64,000 bases of DNA from Streptomyces sp. 378 (GTDB taxonomy: Bacteria > Actinomycetota > Actinomycetes > Streptomycetales > Streptomycetaceae), in contig NZ_JASKMS010000032.1 in NCBI RefSeq assembly GCF_030124145.1, positions 38,327-102,326 on the forward strand, written 5' to 3'. Below the pieces are notes generated by a model. That model made no database searches. It was not told where the DNA came from and saw nothing but the letters and a program-made list of their open reading frames with translations. Below are positions 62,340 to 64,000 of the stretch, in pieces. The translations under genes were made by a program, and so were the position numbers. Position 1 is the stretch's first letter. Each line of letters starts with the position of its first letter.

Positions 62340-64000
62340 ATGAGGAGGACCCGGGCCATCGGTCGCATCCCGGTACGGGACGTCCGCCCGGCCGTGGAGA
62401 ACGGCAACCGGCCGGCGAAGGCGGTCGTGGGTGAGACGTTCGAGGTCACCGCCACCGTGTTCCGGGAGGGGCATGACGCGGTGGCCGCCAATGTCCTCCT
62501 GAAGGACCCCGAGGGCCGCCCCGGTCCGTGGACGCCCATGCGTGAGCTCGCCCCCGGCAGCGACCGCTGGGGCGCCGAGGTCACCGCGAACGCCGTCGGC
62601 CACTGGTCGTACCGGGTGGAAGCCTGGAGCGATCCGGTGGCCACCTGGCGTCACGCGGCGGGCATAAAGATCCCGGCGGGCATCGACCCGGGTCTGGTCC
62701 TGGAAGAGGGCGCGGAGCTCTACGAGCGGGCTGCGGCCGGCGTACCGAAGGAAGCCGGCCGCACCGTGCTGCTCGCCGCGGCCACGACCCTGCGCGACGA
62801 CGCGCTGCCCACGGCGGCCCGCTTCGCGGCGGCGTTGACGCCGGAGGTGGACGAGGTCCTGGCCCGGCATCCGCTGCGGGAGCTCGTCACCAGCAGTGAG
62901 CCGTTGCCGCTGCTGGTGGAGCGGGAGCGGGCCCTGTACGGCTCGTGGTACGAGTTCTTCCCGCGCTCGGAGGGCACGCGCGAGCAGCCGCACGGCACGT
63001 TCCGTACGGCCGCGCGCCGGTTGCCGGCGATCGCGGCGATGGGTTTCGACGTGGTGTACCTGCCGCCGATCCATCCGATCGGCACCACGTTCCGCAAGGG
63101 GAGGAACAACACGCTCTCTCCCGGTCCGGACGATGTGGGGGTGCCGTGGGCGATCGGCTCGCCGGAGGGCGGGCACGACGCGGTGCACCCGGATCTGGGC
63201 ACGCAGGAGGACTTCGTCTGGTTCGTGCGGCGGGCGCGGGAGCTGGGCATGGAGGTGGCGCTGGACTTCGCGTTGCAGTGCTCTCCGGACCATCCGTGGG
63301 TGCACAAGCACCCGGAGTGGTTCCATCACCGCCCGGACGGCACCATCGCCCATGCGGAGAATCCGCCGAAGAAGTACCAGGACATCTATCCCATCGCCTT
63401 CGACGCCGACATGGACGGGCTGGTCGCCGAGACGGTGCGGGTGCTGCGGCACTGGATGGAGGCGGGGGTGCGGATCTTCCGGGTGGACAATCCGCACACC
63501 AAGCCGGTGGTGTTCTGGGAGCGGGTGATCGGGGAGGTCAACCGCGCCGACCCGGATGTGATCTTCCTGGCCGAGGCGTTCACGCGGCCGGCGATGATGC
63601 ACACGCTGGCCCAGATCGGCTTCCAGCAGTCCTACACGTACTTCACCTGGCGCAACACCAAGCAGGAGCTGACGGAGTACCTGACGGAGCTGTCGGGTGA
63701 GGCCGCCTCCTACATGCGGCCGAACTTCTTTCCCAACACCCCCGACATCCTGCACGCCTATCTCCAGGACGGGGGCCGGCCCGCCTTCGAGGTCCGGGCG
63801 GTGCTCGCGGCGACGCTGTCGCCGGCCTGGGGCATCTACTCCGGCTACGAGCTGTGTGAGAACACCCCGCTGAAGGAGGGCGGCGAGGAGTATCTGGACT
63901 CGGAGAAGTACCAGCTCAGGCACCGTGACTGGGAAGCGGCCGAGCGTGAGGGACGCACCATCACCGCGCTGCTGACCCGGCTCAACACCGTCCGGCGGGA
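62340..64000 (+). CDS. glgE: Alpha-1,4-glucan:maltose-1-phosphate maltosyltransferase, partial
   Basis: At least 553 residues, cut by the window end (family about 660-680). It adds maltosyl units from maltose 1-phosphate to alpha-1,4-glucan in the trehalose-to-glucan pathway. The N-terminal domains are followed by the GH13 barrel, with PPIHPIGTTFRKG, the nucleophile D383 in FRVDNPHTKP and the acid E412 in FLAEAFTRP, 29 residues apart as in the known enzyme. GGAGGTGAGG precedes the ATG at 62340. glgX lies on the other strand. Confidence 0.95.
   Translation, partial: MRRTRAIGRIPVRDVRPAVENGNRPAKAVVGETFEVTATVFREGHDAVAANVLLKDPEGRPGPWTPMRELAPGSDRWGAEVTANAVGHWSYRVEAWSDPVATWRHAAGIKIPAGIDPGLVLEEGAELYERAAAGVPKEAGRTVLLAAATTLRDDALPTAARFAAALTPEVDEVLARHPLRELVTSSEPLPLLVERERALYGSWYEFFPRSEGTREQPHGTFRTAARRLPAIAAMGFDVVYLPPIHPIGTTFRKGRNNTLSPGPDDVGVPWAIGSPEGGHDAVHPDLGTQEDFVWFVRRARELGMEVALDFALQCSPDHPWVHKHPEWFHHRPDGTIAHAENPPKKYQDIYPIAFDADMDGLVAETVRVLRHWMEAGVRIFRVDNPHTKPVVFWERVIGEVNRADPDVIFLAEAFTRPAMMHTLAQIGFQQSYTYFTWRNTKQELTEYLTELSGEAASYMRPNFFPNTPDILHAYLQDGGRPAFEVRAVLAATLSPAWGIYSGYELCENTPLKEGGEEYLDSEKYQLRHRDWEAAEREGRTITALLTRLNTVRR

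Noticed and set aside
61905..63923. Long leftward open frame opposite glgE and the DUF5133 gene
   Set aside because: The + strand carries an unmistakable GlgE with its catalytic residues. The reverse frame is Arg/Pro/His-rich without motifs.

Overview
The window is about 72% GC, uses GTG and TTG starts, and packs genes into runs of 4-base ATGA/GTGA overlaps. Together with a complete conservon (cvnA-D plus two P450s), a streptogrisin-type protease, a SigB-type sigma factor and GlgE, this points firmly to a Streptomyces chromosome. No rRNA, tRNA, CRISPR array, insertion sequence, phage or plasmid gene was seen.

Layout. 1-9.1 kb: start of an off-window gene, two CebR/CelR-type operators, a GNAT acetyltransferase, a YihY-type membrane protein, a flavin reductase-like protein, a DUF3618/phage-holin-like envelope pair, a SRPBCC protein and a giant P-type ATPase. 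9.5-11.3 kb: nucleotidyltransferase, BON and metallophosphoesterase operon with a SigB-like promoter. 11.5-18.4 kb: secreted PhoD phosphatase, secreted chymotrypsin-like protease with a C-terminal chitin-binding domain, a two-gene unknown operon, DoxX, hemerythrin and an MFS exporter. 18.6-28.4 kb: a leftward nine-gene operon for a heptose-containing glycoconjugate (UDP-xylose synthase-like, carbamoyltransferase, four glycosyltransferases, GmhB-like, GmhA, HldE). 28.6-34.5 kb: several unknown small proteins, a fructosamine-kinase-like protein and a catalase. 34.8-40.4 kb: a conservon whose first P450 lacks the ExxR motif. 40.6-48.4 kb: PucR-type regulator, YrdC/Sua5 family protein, dienelactone hydrolase, MHYT membrane protein, metallophosphoesterase, TauD-family dioxygenase and aldo/keto reductase. 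48.5-53.6 kb: remnant of a LigD phosphoesterase domain, a PAS/GAF/PP2C phosphatase, peroxiredoxin and DoxX genes beside a wrecked marR gene, and an ATP-dependent DNA ligase. 53.7-58.8 kb: secreted NPP1/NLP protein, a stand-alone porphobilinogen deaminase, SigB-type sigma factor, ANTAR protein and VOC protein. 58.9-64 kb: alpha-glucan genes, glgX and an ATPase-like gene divergent from a DUF5133 gene and glgE (cut by the window end).

How it fits together. The content is accessory and stress-oriented: peroxide defence (catalase, peroxiredoxin), envelope proteins, PP2C/sigma/ANTAR signalling and GlgE-type maltosyl-glucan metabolism. Three candidate SigB-like promoters (GTGN, about 15 bases, GGGTAC) precede the nucleotidyltransferase operon, the catalase and a 78-residue protein gene, so a shared general-stress control is plausible but inferred. 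The heptose operon and the conservon are the most biologically interesting blocks. Several gene relics and two exact tandem duplications at gene ends show local decay and slippage.
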